Source: a bacterium (GTDB taxonomy: Bacteria; Armatimonadota; UBA5829). From it: a stretch of 64,000 nucleotides of DNA. Below the pieces are notes generated by a model. It was not told the DNA's origin. It ran no database searches and worked only from the letters and a program-made list of their open reading frames with translations. This document shows positions 44,659 through 52,013 of the stretch, piece after piece (the stretch's first letter is position 1; the number at the start of each line of letters is the position of its first letter). A program made the translations under genes and the position numbers. Where the stretch lies: NCBI GenBank assembly GCA_021371935.1, contig JAJFVF010000013.1:310001-374000 (forward strand). Direction: 5' to 3'.

Positions 44659-45588
44659 TTAGTCTTGTGACTCTTCCTTCATTTCCTCCGCAACAGCTTT
44701 TGCATCCTCTTGAAGTATTTCCCTTTGCTCAGCAGTTATCATCGACATCGTCTGCATATTTAATTTCAGCATGGCGCGTCTCTGTTCTTGAGGCATATTA
44801 AAGAGCATGTCGGTCTGCCTTGAGACCATCAGCTTGATGGAATCCGGATTCGCGTTCAACATTGTCTGCATCACAGCGCTCATATACTCCGGTCCAATGT
44901 TATTCATCATATCCAGATTGGCAATAATCGCCTGCTCCCTCTCCTCAGGACTCATGCTCATAAAAAGGTCCATCTGTTCCTTCGCACTATCTTTGAATTT
45001 ATTAACCGCCTTATTATCCTCAGCTTTTTTTGCTGCTACAGCGGCATCATTGGTTATGACATAGACAAGCTGCAGACCCTCTTTATTGACAACCGTATCC
45101 AATGCGGCTTGCACACCAGCATCGTTTTCGCTGTGGAGCATGCATTTTTTGCTTGATGAGCCTGCAATGACAATATCAGGAAAGCTAAGACCAGAAGCGA
45201 GACGAATTGTGGCAGCCAACCTGTCCGGTTGTTCGAGCAACTTTGACTTGGGATCGATATAAACCTTGCGCCAATCCAACTTTTCCGTCTTGCATATCGT
45301 CTCCAAAATCGTCTGCAGAGGCAATTCACTGAGCAAGAAAGTCATATTGTTCTTCACACTCGATTCAACGACTATCTTCTGCTTCGATTTCTCGGCAAGT
45401 GTCTTGAACACATCTGCGGCATCCATATCCTTTGCATCGATAGAGATTTTTACCTCGTCAGACGTGGCTGCAGCCTCAGCAGCACTATCTTTTGCTTCTG
45501 TCTTAATCTCATTTGCCGCAAATGCTCCAGCACCCACTGCCAATATCATCGCAAACGCCAAGTAAACACCCAGACATTTCATCATCAT
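44659..45588 (-). CDS. Exported protein with a secretin-type STN domain
   Basis: A 309-residue protein with a signal peptide (residues 1-24, ending GAFAAN). Residues about 45-110 match the STN/secretin N0-like domain (VKISIDAKDMDAADVFKTLAEKSKQKIVVE ... LPLQTILETICKTEKLDWRKV). The C-terminal half is helical and rich in Met, Gln and Glu (MDLFMSMSPEEREQAIIANLDMM; MLFNMPQEQRRAMLKLNMQTM), resembling stacked short helical repeats. No secretin pore domain is present. AAGGGG precedes the ATG. It may interact with a secretin or TonB-type receptor encoded elsewhere; that is inference. Confidence 0.65.
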   Translation of the reverse strand: MMMKCLGVYLAFAMILAVGAGAFAANEIKTEAKDSAAEAAATSDEVKISIDAKDMDAADVFKTLAEKSKQKIVVESSVKNNMTFLLSELPLQTILETICKTEKLDWRKVYIDPKSKLLEQPDRLAATIRLASGLSFPDIVIAGSSSKKCMLHSENDAGVQAALDTVVNKEGLQLVYVITNDAAVAAKKAEDNKAVNKFKDSAKEQMDLFMSMSPEEREQAIIANLDMMNNIGPEYMSAVMQTMLNANPDSIKLMVSRQTDMLFNMPQEQRRAMLKLNMQTMSMITAEQREILQEDAKAVAEEMKEESQD

Positions 45589-45736
45589 AGATATCCCCTT
45601 GCATGCTCACATTGTGAGTTGATAATAGATAATTCGTGATCGCGAGTAATCATCCTGCTATTTATATACAGAAGGAGTTCACTAATAGTCATGGGAAATA
45701 GCAAGTATCTACTGATTGTGAGGAACCAACTCCGTA

Positions 45737-46732
45737 ATGATAAGTGAGAGCAAACTATCCATACTTCGATGTCCGGTTTGCAAGAAAGACTTATGTCAGG
45801 AACAAAACTATCTGGTATGCACTGATTGTCACACCAAATTTCCCGTCATAGACAATATCGTTGTGTTCCTTACAAGAGATGACCTCACGAATTTCCTTGG
45901 CGAAGCCTGGGGCAGCGAGTTAAAGAAAGAAAATCATGGCAATTTTGCCTCAAATGAGGATACACCTGACTATTTGGAGAGTATTTGCAAGGATGCCGCA
46001 AAAACAGTCAACAGATCGCGTTGGCTGGCCACTGCTCCCGGCTTATCCGAATCAGAAAGGAAAAAAGCAGAAGAGGCAACCTGGCCGTTCATCGATCTGG
46101 ATATGCCTGAAGAAGCAAAAAAAGCTATAGCCAAAAGCAGAGAAAGAGTGGTTGAACTCTCAAGAGCATCATCTGCAAAAAGGGTTCTGGACTGGCCCAC
46201 AGGACCAGGATATTGCCTGCATTATCTGGCAAACCATGTTTCTCCCCAAACACTGGTAGTGGCACTCGATGTCAATTTCGGCATGCTTGCACGGAGAAAG
46301 ATCTATTTTGATGAGTACGGCCTATCGGATAATGTGCTGCTTGTGGCTGCTGACGCAAGGAATATGCCGTTTGTGGACAATACATTCTCTTCGGTAACGG
46401 TATGGGGAGGCACGATCGAAATTGAAAATGCAGAAGCAGGTTTCAAAGAAACACATAGAGTCCTCGAAAGTGGCGGATGGGTTGGAGTATCCGGCGATCA
46501 GTATAGTGAAAACTCCGCAAGCATCGAAATTTGTAAAAAACTGGGGCTTTATTCGCTTGCAACAAGAAACCGACTCGAATCCACTATGAAGCGAATTGGC
46601 TTTAATAACCTTGAATATGAAATATTGTTCGAGGGATATGATATGGACCTGGATACACCCGATGAAGACAGATGCCCTTTGCCTGCACGTGGGGATTGGT
46701 ATCAGCATATAGCTGCATCCGTGCAAAAATAG
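45737..46732 (+). CDS. SAM-dependent methyltransferase with N-terminal Trm112-like zinc finger
   Basis: A 331-residue protein. Residues 8-45 are a zinc-ribbon start (LRCPVCKKDL ... LVCTDCHTKFPVIDNIVVFL), as seen in Trm112-like domains fused to methyltransferases. A class I methyltransferase follows from about 145 (VLDWPTGPGYCLHYLANHV in place of the usual motif I glycines, ALDVNFGMLARRK, ADARNMPFVDNTFSSVTVWGG, THRVLESGGWVGVSG). Motif I is unusual (DWPTGPG rather than DxGxG), so the SAM site may be modified. The substrate is unknown. It lies alone on the plus strand between exported-protein genes. Confidence 0.72.
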   Translation: MISESKLSILRCPVCKKDLCQEQNYLVCTDCHTKFPVIDNIVVFLTRDDLTNFLGEAWGSELKKENHGNFASNEDTPDYLESICKDAAKTVNRSRWLATAPGLSESERKKAEEATWPFIDLDMPEEAKKAIAKSRERVVELSRASSAKRVLDWPTGPGYCLHYLANHVSPQTLVVALDVNFGMLARRKIYFDEYGLSDNVLLVAADARNMPFVDNTFSSVTVWGGTIEIENAEAGFKETHRVLESGGWVGVSGDQYSENSASIEICKKLGLYSLATRNRLESTMKRIGFNNLEYEILFEGYDMDLDTPDEDRCPLPARGDWYQHIAASVQK

Positions 46733-46760
46733 CTATTACACACAACATGGTTTTATTATA

Positions 46761-46790
46761 GCGGAGCCTGTTTGGGTAAACAGGCTCCGC
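46761..46790. terminator. Long perfect hairpin between convergent genes
   Basis: GCGGAGCCTGTTT and AAACAGGCTCCGC form a 13-bp stem with loop GGGT, between the methyltransferase and the first C39 gene. There is no strong T run on either side, so it is a probable but not classical bidirectional terminator. Confidence 0.6.
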
Positions 46791-46816
46791 TCGATAATAG
46801 TTTCTTTGTAGGAAAC

Positions 46817-48271
46817 CTAGTTCGGTGTAACCCAGACTCGCAGTGCTTCGAGTCGTTTGCCCTGTCCTGTAGTTCCCGCAACTGTGCCGTTCGAGACAAC
46901 AGGCATCCAGCCGATGTCCTGAACATGAGCCTGATAGCTGACCGAATAACCTGCGCCGCAGGTTATTGCGATTGCTTCCATCTGCTTGTTAATGCCGGTG
47001 GTGCCGGCCATCGTTCCATTCGAGACCCAAGGCTGCCAATCAAAACCATCGCCTATATGGACACTATAATGTATATCAGTGTTCGGTGATGATATGCAAA
47101 TTGCCTGTATCGCCTTACTTTGACCCGTCGTGCCAGCAGTTTCTCCGTCCTTGACCCAATCCTGCCACCCAACGTATGGGACATGTGCCGAATACTGCAC
47201 GTGTGTGCCCGTTCCGGGATTGGGAGCATCGCCAGGCAGGTTGTTAAGATCGACGAGCCATATCTTAAGCGCTTCAAGACGCTTCCCCATACCCGTAGTT
47301 CCGGCCGTAGCGCCATCGCAAACGACAGGCAGCCAGCTATAGTCTTGAACTTGAGCCTGGTAATACACCTTATAGCCATCACCAGGTGCAATCTGAATAG
47401 CTTCAATTTGCTGAGCAAGACCAGTAGTTCCTGCAACCTCTCCATCACCTACCCAGTTTTGCCAGCCGACACCGCTAACGTGAGTGCTGTAATAGATATT
47501 TGTTCTTGGCGAGTAGATGCAAATGGCTTCCATTCTCTTCAGCTGCCCCACAGTCCCTGTCAATGCGCCACCTTCGACCCAGCTCTGCCAGCCAACATTT
47601 TGAACATGTGAAGTGTACTGAATGAATGTGTCTACTCCCGGACTAGGCCGGGCAGGCGGAGGCTGCGGCGGATTGTAGAAACCTTTTATGACCCCGCAGC
47701 CCACGGCGTTCATCGCGTTAATCATATCGTAGTCACTGTAATATTTGTGCTCACCTAAGTAGGTGCCCGGATCATTACATATGAGGTAGTTATCGCCATA
47801 CCCAACCGCCGCAATATAGTGGCCACCGGTGTAGGAATAGCCACGATTACTCAGATAGCCGGCATATACATGAACCAACACCGGCCTTCCGGCAGCGATT
47901 TCGCTCTTGACCGATGCAAGAGTAGACGTGGTCTGATAGGCATAATCAACATGGAAGACACCATGCGCGGCGCTGGTAAGTTGGCTCAGGCTGGTTCCAT
48001 TCATGTCGTTGCCGCTGGTATCACCGCCCAGATAGCTCCACACATCTATCATGTCCTGCGGTGTAGGTGTTCCGTTGGAGTTCGATATGCCATGCACATA
48101 ACGGCAGCACATGCTCAGCGACGCGGGACCGCAAGAGCCATGTCCGCAAGTGCCGTCGTTCCAAAACTGCTGGAGGAACGGAACTTCTAAAACTACGTCC
48201 GTATATGCCGGCACAACCGACATAACAAAAATTGCAACCAATAGCATCACAATTACTTTTAGCTTGTTCAT
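46817..48271 (-). CDS. Secreted C39-like cysteine peptidase with six ChW repeats, paralog 1
   Basis: A 484-residue protein with a signal peptide (1-25). The C39-like papain-fold domain spans about 26-200, with the nucleophile Cys47 in GSCGPAS, a preceding oxyanion Gln (FLQQFW), His151 in GGHYIAAVGYGD and Asp in ICNDPG. After a Pro-rich linker come six repeats of about 40 residues with GWQSWV..G..AGTTGQ..R.EA.. spacing, which match clostridial hydrophobic W (ChW) repeats arranged as two sets of three. ChW repeats are surface or adhesion modules. No ABC transporter is attached, so this is not a bacteriocin exporter. It likely acts extracellularly on peptides or cell-wall-linked substrates. Confidence 0.85.
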   Translation of the reverse strand: MNKLKVIVMLLVAIFVMSVVPAYTDVVLEVPFLQQFWNDGTCGHGSCGPASLSMCCRYVHGISNSNGTPTPQDMIDVWSYLGGDTSGNDMNGTSLSQLTSAAHGVFHVDYAYQTTSTLASVKSEIAAGRPVLVHVYAGYLSNRGYSYTGGHYIAAVGYGDNYLICNDPGTYLGEHKYYSDYDMINAMNAVGCGVIKGFYNPPQPPPARPSPGVDTFIQYTSHVQNVGWQSWVEGGALTGTVGQLKRMEAICIYSPRTNIYYSTHVSGVGWQNWVGDGEVAGTTGLAQQIEAIQIAPGDGYKVYYQAQVQDYSWLPVVCDGATAGTTGMGKRLEALKIWLVDLNNLPGDAPNPGTGTHVQYSAHVPYVGWQDWVKDGETAGTTGQSKAIQAICISSPNTDIHYSVHIGDGFDWQPWVSNGTMAGTTGINKQMEAIAITCGAGYSVSYQAHVQDIGWMPVVSNGTVAGTTGQGKRLEALRVWVTPN

Positions 48272-48330
48272 CTGTTACTCTCTCCCTTCAAATTGGAAAA
48301 TGCTATCTAAGAAGCAAATTTCAAATCTGA

Positions 48331-48350
48331 GCACCACCTCCTTTTGATGC
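48331..48350 (-). promoter_or_regulatory. Conserved leader hairpin upstream of C39 paralog 1
   Basis: On the minus strand GCATC-AAAAGGAGGT-GGTGC places a perfect Shine-Dalgarno tract in a loop closed by five pairs, 60 bases upstream of the real start codon. Found also before paralogs 2 and 3. Confidence 0.5.
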
Positions 48351-48419
48351 ATCTCGAGAGCCGAACAAAAAAGACATGCTTCTAAATGGTCTTCTTCGCA
48401 CTCAATAATGTTGAGGAAT

Positions 48420-48499
48420 CTAGCCCGCATTATTCACGAGGAACGTGAATAATGCTCTCGGAGACCCGGATTATGCGCGAAGTGCATGATCCGCGCTAG
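48420..48499. repeat. CTAG double-hairpin element, copy 4
   Basis: An 80-bp element in inverse orientation to copy 1: CTAGCCCGCATTATTCACG ... CGTGAATAATGC, CTCGGAGA, CCCGGATTATGCG ... GCATGATCCGCGCTAG. Its right-hand CTAG contains the stop codon of C39 paralog 2. Confidence 0.85.
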
Positions 48500-49947
48500 A
48501 TCGGGGTGATCCAGATCCGCAGCGCTTCTAGACGTCTGTCCTGACCTGTAGTTCCTGCAACAGCGCCGTTGGATACGACCGACATCCAGCCTATGCCCTC
48601 CACATGAGCCTGATAGCTAACGGAATATCCTGCGTCGACGGTAATTTGAACAGCCTCAATCCTCTTTGAAAGACCGGTGGTACCAGCCAATGCGCCGTTC
48701 GACACCCAGTTTTGCCAACCAAAGTTTTCTACATGAGCACGATAAGAAACAGTAGTGTTGGGCGAATATATACACAGGCCTTCCATCCGTTTGGCTTGAT
48801 ATGGAATGCCGCACTCTGCTCCGTCCATTACCCAACTCTGCCAGCCATAATCCTGAACGTGCGCCGAATACTGAATATGCGTGCCCGCTCCGGGGTCCGG
48901 CCTGTTACCAGGCAGATCGTTAAGGTCAATGAGCCAAATCTTGAGCGCTTCAAGTCGTCTGTCCTGGCCTGTCGTGCCCGCTATTGCCTCATTACAAACA
49001 GGAGCCTGCCAGCCTATTCCCTCCACATAAGCCTGATAGTAGACCGAATATCCTTCACCGACCCCTATTCTCACGGCTTCGATTCTTTGTCCAAGACCTG
49101 TCACACCGGAGAGGTCTCCATCGTAAACCCAATCCTGCCAGCCGTAGAAGCCTATATGGGCACAGTAAGAGACTTCCGTGTCGGGTGAATATATACACAA
49201 GCCTTCCATCCGTTTGGCCTGGTATGTAGTGCCGCAATCTGCTCCGTCCATAACCCAACTCTGCCAGCCGTAATCTTGAACATGCGCCACATATTGGATA
49301 TGTCTACCCGCGCCCGGGTTGGGTCGGGACGGTGGAGGCCACGGCGGATTGTAGAAGCCTTTTATAACACCGCAGCCTACGGCGTTCATCGCGTTGATCA
49401 TATCGTAGTCACTGTAATATTTGTGCTCACCTAAGTAGGTGCCCGGATCATTACATATGAGGTAGTTGTCGCCATACCCGACCGCCGCAATATAGTGGCC
49501 ACCGGTGTAGGAATAACCGCGATTGCTCAAATATCCGGCCCAAACATGAACCAGCACCGGCCTACCTGCTGCAATCTCGCTCTTGACCGATGCAAGAGTA
49601 GACGTAGTCTGATAAGCGTAATTTACGCTGAAAACGCCATGCGCGGCACTGGTAAGTTGGCTGAGGCTGGTTCCATTCATGTCGTTGCCACTGGTGTCAC
49701 CGCCCAGATAGCTCCAGATGTTAATCATATCCTGCGGCGTAGGATTCCCGTTTGTGCCGGATTGACTATAAACATAGCGGCAGCACATTGTCAGCGATGC
49801 CGGACCGCAAGACCCATGTCCGCAAGTACCGTCATTCCAAAACTGTTGAAGGAACGGAACGTCTAAAATCACGTCCGTATATGCCGGCACAACCGACGCA
49901 GCAAAAACTACAACCAACAGCGCAACGATTACTCTTAGCTTGTTCAT
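48496..49947 (-). CDS. Secreted C39-like cysteine peptidase with six ChW repeats, paralog 2
   Basis: A 483-residue protein, very similar to paralog 1 over the signal peptide and C39 domain (nucleophile in GSCGPASL, GGHYIAAVGYGD, ICNDPGTYLGEHKYY all kept). It is more divergent in the six ChW repeats (for example GWQSWVMDGADCGTTYQAKR). The peptidase is therefore under stronger constraint than the repeat region, which may vary binding. The stop codon TAG falls in the outer CTAG of repeat copy 4. It carries the same 5' leader hairpin as the others. Confidence 0.85.
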   Translation of the reverse strand: MNKLRVIVALLVVVFAASVVPAYTDVILDVPFLQQFWNDGTCGHGSCGPASLTMCCRYVYSQSGTNGNPTPQDMINIWSYLGGDTSGNDMNGTSLSQLTSAAHGVFSVNYAYQTTSTLASVKSEIAAGRPVLVHVWAGYLSNRGYSYTGGHYIAAVGYGDNYLICNDPGTYLGEHKYYSDYDMINAMNAVGCGVIKGFYNPPWPPPSRPNPGAGRHIQYVAHVQDYGWQSWVMDGADCGTTYQAKRMEGLCIYSPDTEVSYCAHIGFYGWQDWVYDGDLSGVTGLGQRIEAVRIGVGEGYSVYYQAYVEGIGWQAPVCNEAIAGTTGQDRRLEALKIWLIDLNDLPGNRPDPGAGTHIQYSAHVQDYGWQSWVMDGAECGIPYQAKRMEGLCIYSPNTTVSYRAHVENFGWQNWVSNGALAGTTGLSKRIEAVQITVDAGYSVSYQAHVEGIGWMSVVSNGAVAGTTGQDRRLEALRIWITPI

Positions 49948-50025
49948 CTGTCACTCTCTCCCTTCAAATTGGAAAATGCTATCTACAACACTACAAATGC
50001 GTTAAGAAGCAAATTTCAAATCTGA

Positions 50026-50045
50026 GCACCACCTCCTTTTGATGC
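50026..50045 (-). promoter_or_regulatory. Conserved leader hairpin upstream of C39 paralog 2
   Basis: Identical to the motif before paralog 1 (GCATC-AAAAGGAGGT-GGTGC), 79 bases before the start codon. Confidence 0.5.
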
Positions 50046-50066
50046 ATCTCGTCAACATTGAACAAG

Positions 50067-50094
50067 CCGAAGTCTGCCTTTCTGCAGACTTCGG
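50067..50094 (-). terminator. Hairpin downstream of C39 paralog 3
   Basis: CCGAAGTCTGC and GCAGACTTCGG form an 11-bp perfect stem, 34 bases past the stop of paralog 3, followed on the minus strand by CTTGTTC. Confidence 0.6.
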
Positions 50095-50127
50095 TCGTAA
50101 TCATATCAATACTGTCTATGGTGGAAC

Positions 50128-51576
50128 CTAAGTCGGGGTAATCCAAACTCGAAGCGCCTCAAGTCGTTTGCCGGCAATTCCGGCTACACCGCCATCAGAA
50201 TAAACGGACATCCAGCCGTAGTCCTGAACATGCGCCTGGTAGCTGACCGAATACCCCTCGCCGACTGTTATCACTATAGCTTGCACCGGCTTATTAATGC
50301 CGGTAGTACCTGATAATGCTCCATCCGATACCCAGCCTTGCCAGCCAAAGCCTTCTCCCACATAGACACTGTAATTAACAGTGGTATTCGGCGAGGACAT
50401 ACACACAGCTTCAATTGCCTTTGACAACCCCACCGTGCCGGCAGTCGAACCGTCCTGAACCCAGTCCTGCCATCCATAGTTCTGAACATGCGCCACATAT
50501 TGTATATGCGTTCCTGCCCCGGGATCGGGCGCAGAGTCCGGCAGATTACTTAGATCAATTATCCAAGCCTGGAATGCTTCCATACGCTTATTCTGCCCGG
50601 TTGTTCCTGCAACAGTCCCATTAGAAACAACTCCCAGCCATCCGTAGTCCTGAACGTAAGCCTGGTAGTATACCGAATACCCCTCGCCGACTGTCAGCCG
50701 TATGGCCTCTATCTTCTGCCCAAGACCTGTAGTGCCGGATAGTTCTCCGTCATATTTCCAGTCCTGCCAGCCGTAGTTTCCGACATACGAACTGTAATAA
50801 ACTGAAGTGTTTGGAGAGGTCATACATATCCCTTCCAATCGCTTGCTCTGGTTTGCCGTACCAGCAAGTCCGCCGTCCATTGTCCAATTTTGCCAACCGA
50901 TGTCCTGAACGTATCCTACATACTGAATGTGTGGACCTACACCGGGGTTAGGCGTAGCTGGAGGAGGCTGCACGGGGTTGTAGAAACCTTTGATTACACC
51001 ACATCCCACCGCATTCATTGCGTTGATCATGTCGGCGTTGCTGTAGTATTTGTGCTCACCGAGATATGTTCCCGGATCGTTGCAGATGAGGTAATTGTCA
51101 TTATAGCCAACCGCCGCAATGTAATGGCCTCCGGTATAGGAATAGCCGCGATTGCTCAAATAACCGGCATATACATGAACTAATACAGGTTTTCCGGCAG
51201 CGATTTCACTCTTGACCGACGCAAGGGAAGAAGTGGTCTGGTAGGCATTGCCGATGCTGAAAACACTATGAGCGGCGCTGGTCAACTGGCCGAGGCTTGT
51301 ACCGCCGGCATCGTTGCCGTCAAGACTGCCGCCCAAATAACTCCAGATATTTATCATATCCTGGGGCGAGGGTGTCCCGAGGGCACCGCACTGACCGAAA
51401 ATGTAGCGGCAGCACATGGTTAGCGATGCGGGTCCGCATGAAGTACTGCCGCATGCGCCGCCGTTCCAGAACTGATAAAGAAACGGCACGCCTAAAATCA
51501 CGTCCGCATATGCCGACACAGCCGACAACATTAAGACTAAAGCCAGCAGTAGTACTATTGCTCTAAACTTGTTCAT
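50128..51576 (-). CDS. Secreted C39-like cysteine peptidase with six ChW repeats, paralog 3
   Basis: A 482-residue protein with the same plan as paralogs 1 and 2: signal peptide, C39 domain (SCGPASLTMCCRY, GGHYIAAVGYNDNYLICNDPG) and six ChW repeats. The C39 start differs slightly (ACGSTSCGPAS). I place the start at ATG 51576 (MNKFRAIVLLL), which aligns with the other two proteins; the open frame upstream runs into repeat DNA. A CTAG repeat element is inserted in its 5' leader. The three genes are the same length and orientation, evidence of tandem duplication. Confidence 0.85.
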   Translation of the reverse strand: MNKFRAIVLLLALVLMLSAVSAYADVILGVPFLYQFWNGGACGSTSCGPASLTMCCRYIFGQCGALGTPSPQDMINIWSYLGGSLDGNDAGGTSLGQLTSAAHSVFSIGNAYQTTSSLASVKSEIAAGKPVLVHVYAGYLSNRGYSYTGGHYIAAVGYNDNYLICNDPGTYLGEHKYYSNADMINAMNAVGCGVIKGFYNPVQPPPATPNPGVGPHIQYVGYVQDIGWQNWTMDGGLAGTANQSKRLEGICMTSPNTSVYYSSYVGNYGWQDWKYDGELSGTTGLGQKIEAIRLTVGEGYSVYYQAYVQDYGWLGVVSNGTVAGTTGQNKRMEAFQAWIIDLSNLPDSAPDPGAGTHIQYVAHVQNYGWQDWVQDGSTAGTVGLSKAIEAVCMSSPNTTVNYSVYVGEGFGWQGWVSDGALSGTTGINKPVQAIVITVGEGYSVSYQAHVQDYGWMSVYSDGGVAGIAGKRLEALRVWITPT

Positions 51577-51631
51577 CTGACGACTTCTCTCCTTTAGATT
51601 AGAAAATGCTTGCAACACTACGATTGACTTC

Positions 51632-51708
51632 GATCCCCACATTATTCACGAGGCGTGAACAATGCTCTCGGAGCCCCGGTTATGCGCTTCCCGCATAATC
51701 CGGGCTAA
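51632..51708. repeat. CTAG double-hairpin element, copy 5, in a gene leader
   Basis: CACATTATTCACG ... CGTGAACAATG, CTCGGAG, CCCCGGTTATGCG ... GCATAATCCGGGCTA. Compared with paralog 2, the element interrupts the sequence between the GAAAATGC segment and AAGCAAATTTCAAAT of the leader. Confidence 0.8.
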
Positions 51709-51725
51709 AGCAAATTTCAAATCCC

Positions 51726-51745
51726 GCATCGCCTCCTTTTGATGC
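51726..51745 (-). promoter_or_regulatory. Conserved leader hairpin upstream of C39 paralog 3
   Basis: GCATC-AAAAGGAGGC-GATGC on the minus strand. Compared with paralogs 1 and 2 the right arm changes from GGTGC to GATGC, turning a G-U pair into A-U while keeping the stem. Confidence 0.5.
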
Positions 51746-51953
51746 TTTTCGTTTGGGTGTACCGAATCCAAACGAAAATATTCGGCCGTACGCTAACCAA
51801 TCAACTGCTATTACAATCTCGCTTTTTCCGACCAGTGTTCTCTACTAGAGCCCGCCGGCACTCGGCGAATTATACTTCACAATTAAAAATGTGTCAACTA
51901 GATATATATCCTGTAATATATTATGTATAATTGCAACTCGGCATAAGCTAGGC

Positions 51954-51986
51954 ACAAAAATGGGAGGAGCCTTACGACCCCTCCCA
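51954..51986 (-). terminator. Intrinsic terminator of the hydrogenase operon
   Basis: On the minus strand TGGGAGG ... CCTCCCA forms a stem followed by TTTTTGTG, 28 bases beyond the hydA stop. Confidence 0.85.
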
Positions 51987-52013
51987 GCATATAACACTCA
52001 ATATATCTTCCGA

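Larger units (their letters stand above)
51577..52013. other. Gene-free region with leader, repeat and terminator
   Basis: This 437-base gap holds the leader of C39 paralog 3 (with a CTAG element and the SD hairpin), an adjacent 11-bp inverted repeat TTTTCGTTTGG / CCAAACGAAAA (51746-51779), about 170 bases of AT-rich sequence with no recognisable gene, and the terminator of the hydrogenase operon. Confidence 0.6.

Noticed and set aside
48331-50045. c-di-GMP or other known riboswitch upstream of the C39 genes
   Set aside because: The conserved part is only a short SD hairpin and lacks the core of any riboswitch class I know.
46817-51576. Bacteriocin export locus suggested by C39 domains
   Set aside because: No ABC transporter domains, no precursor peptide with a double-Gly leader and no HlyD-like protein are present; the proteins are secreted with ChW repeats.
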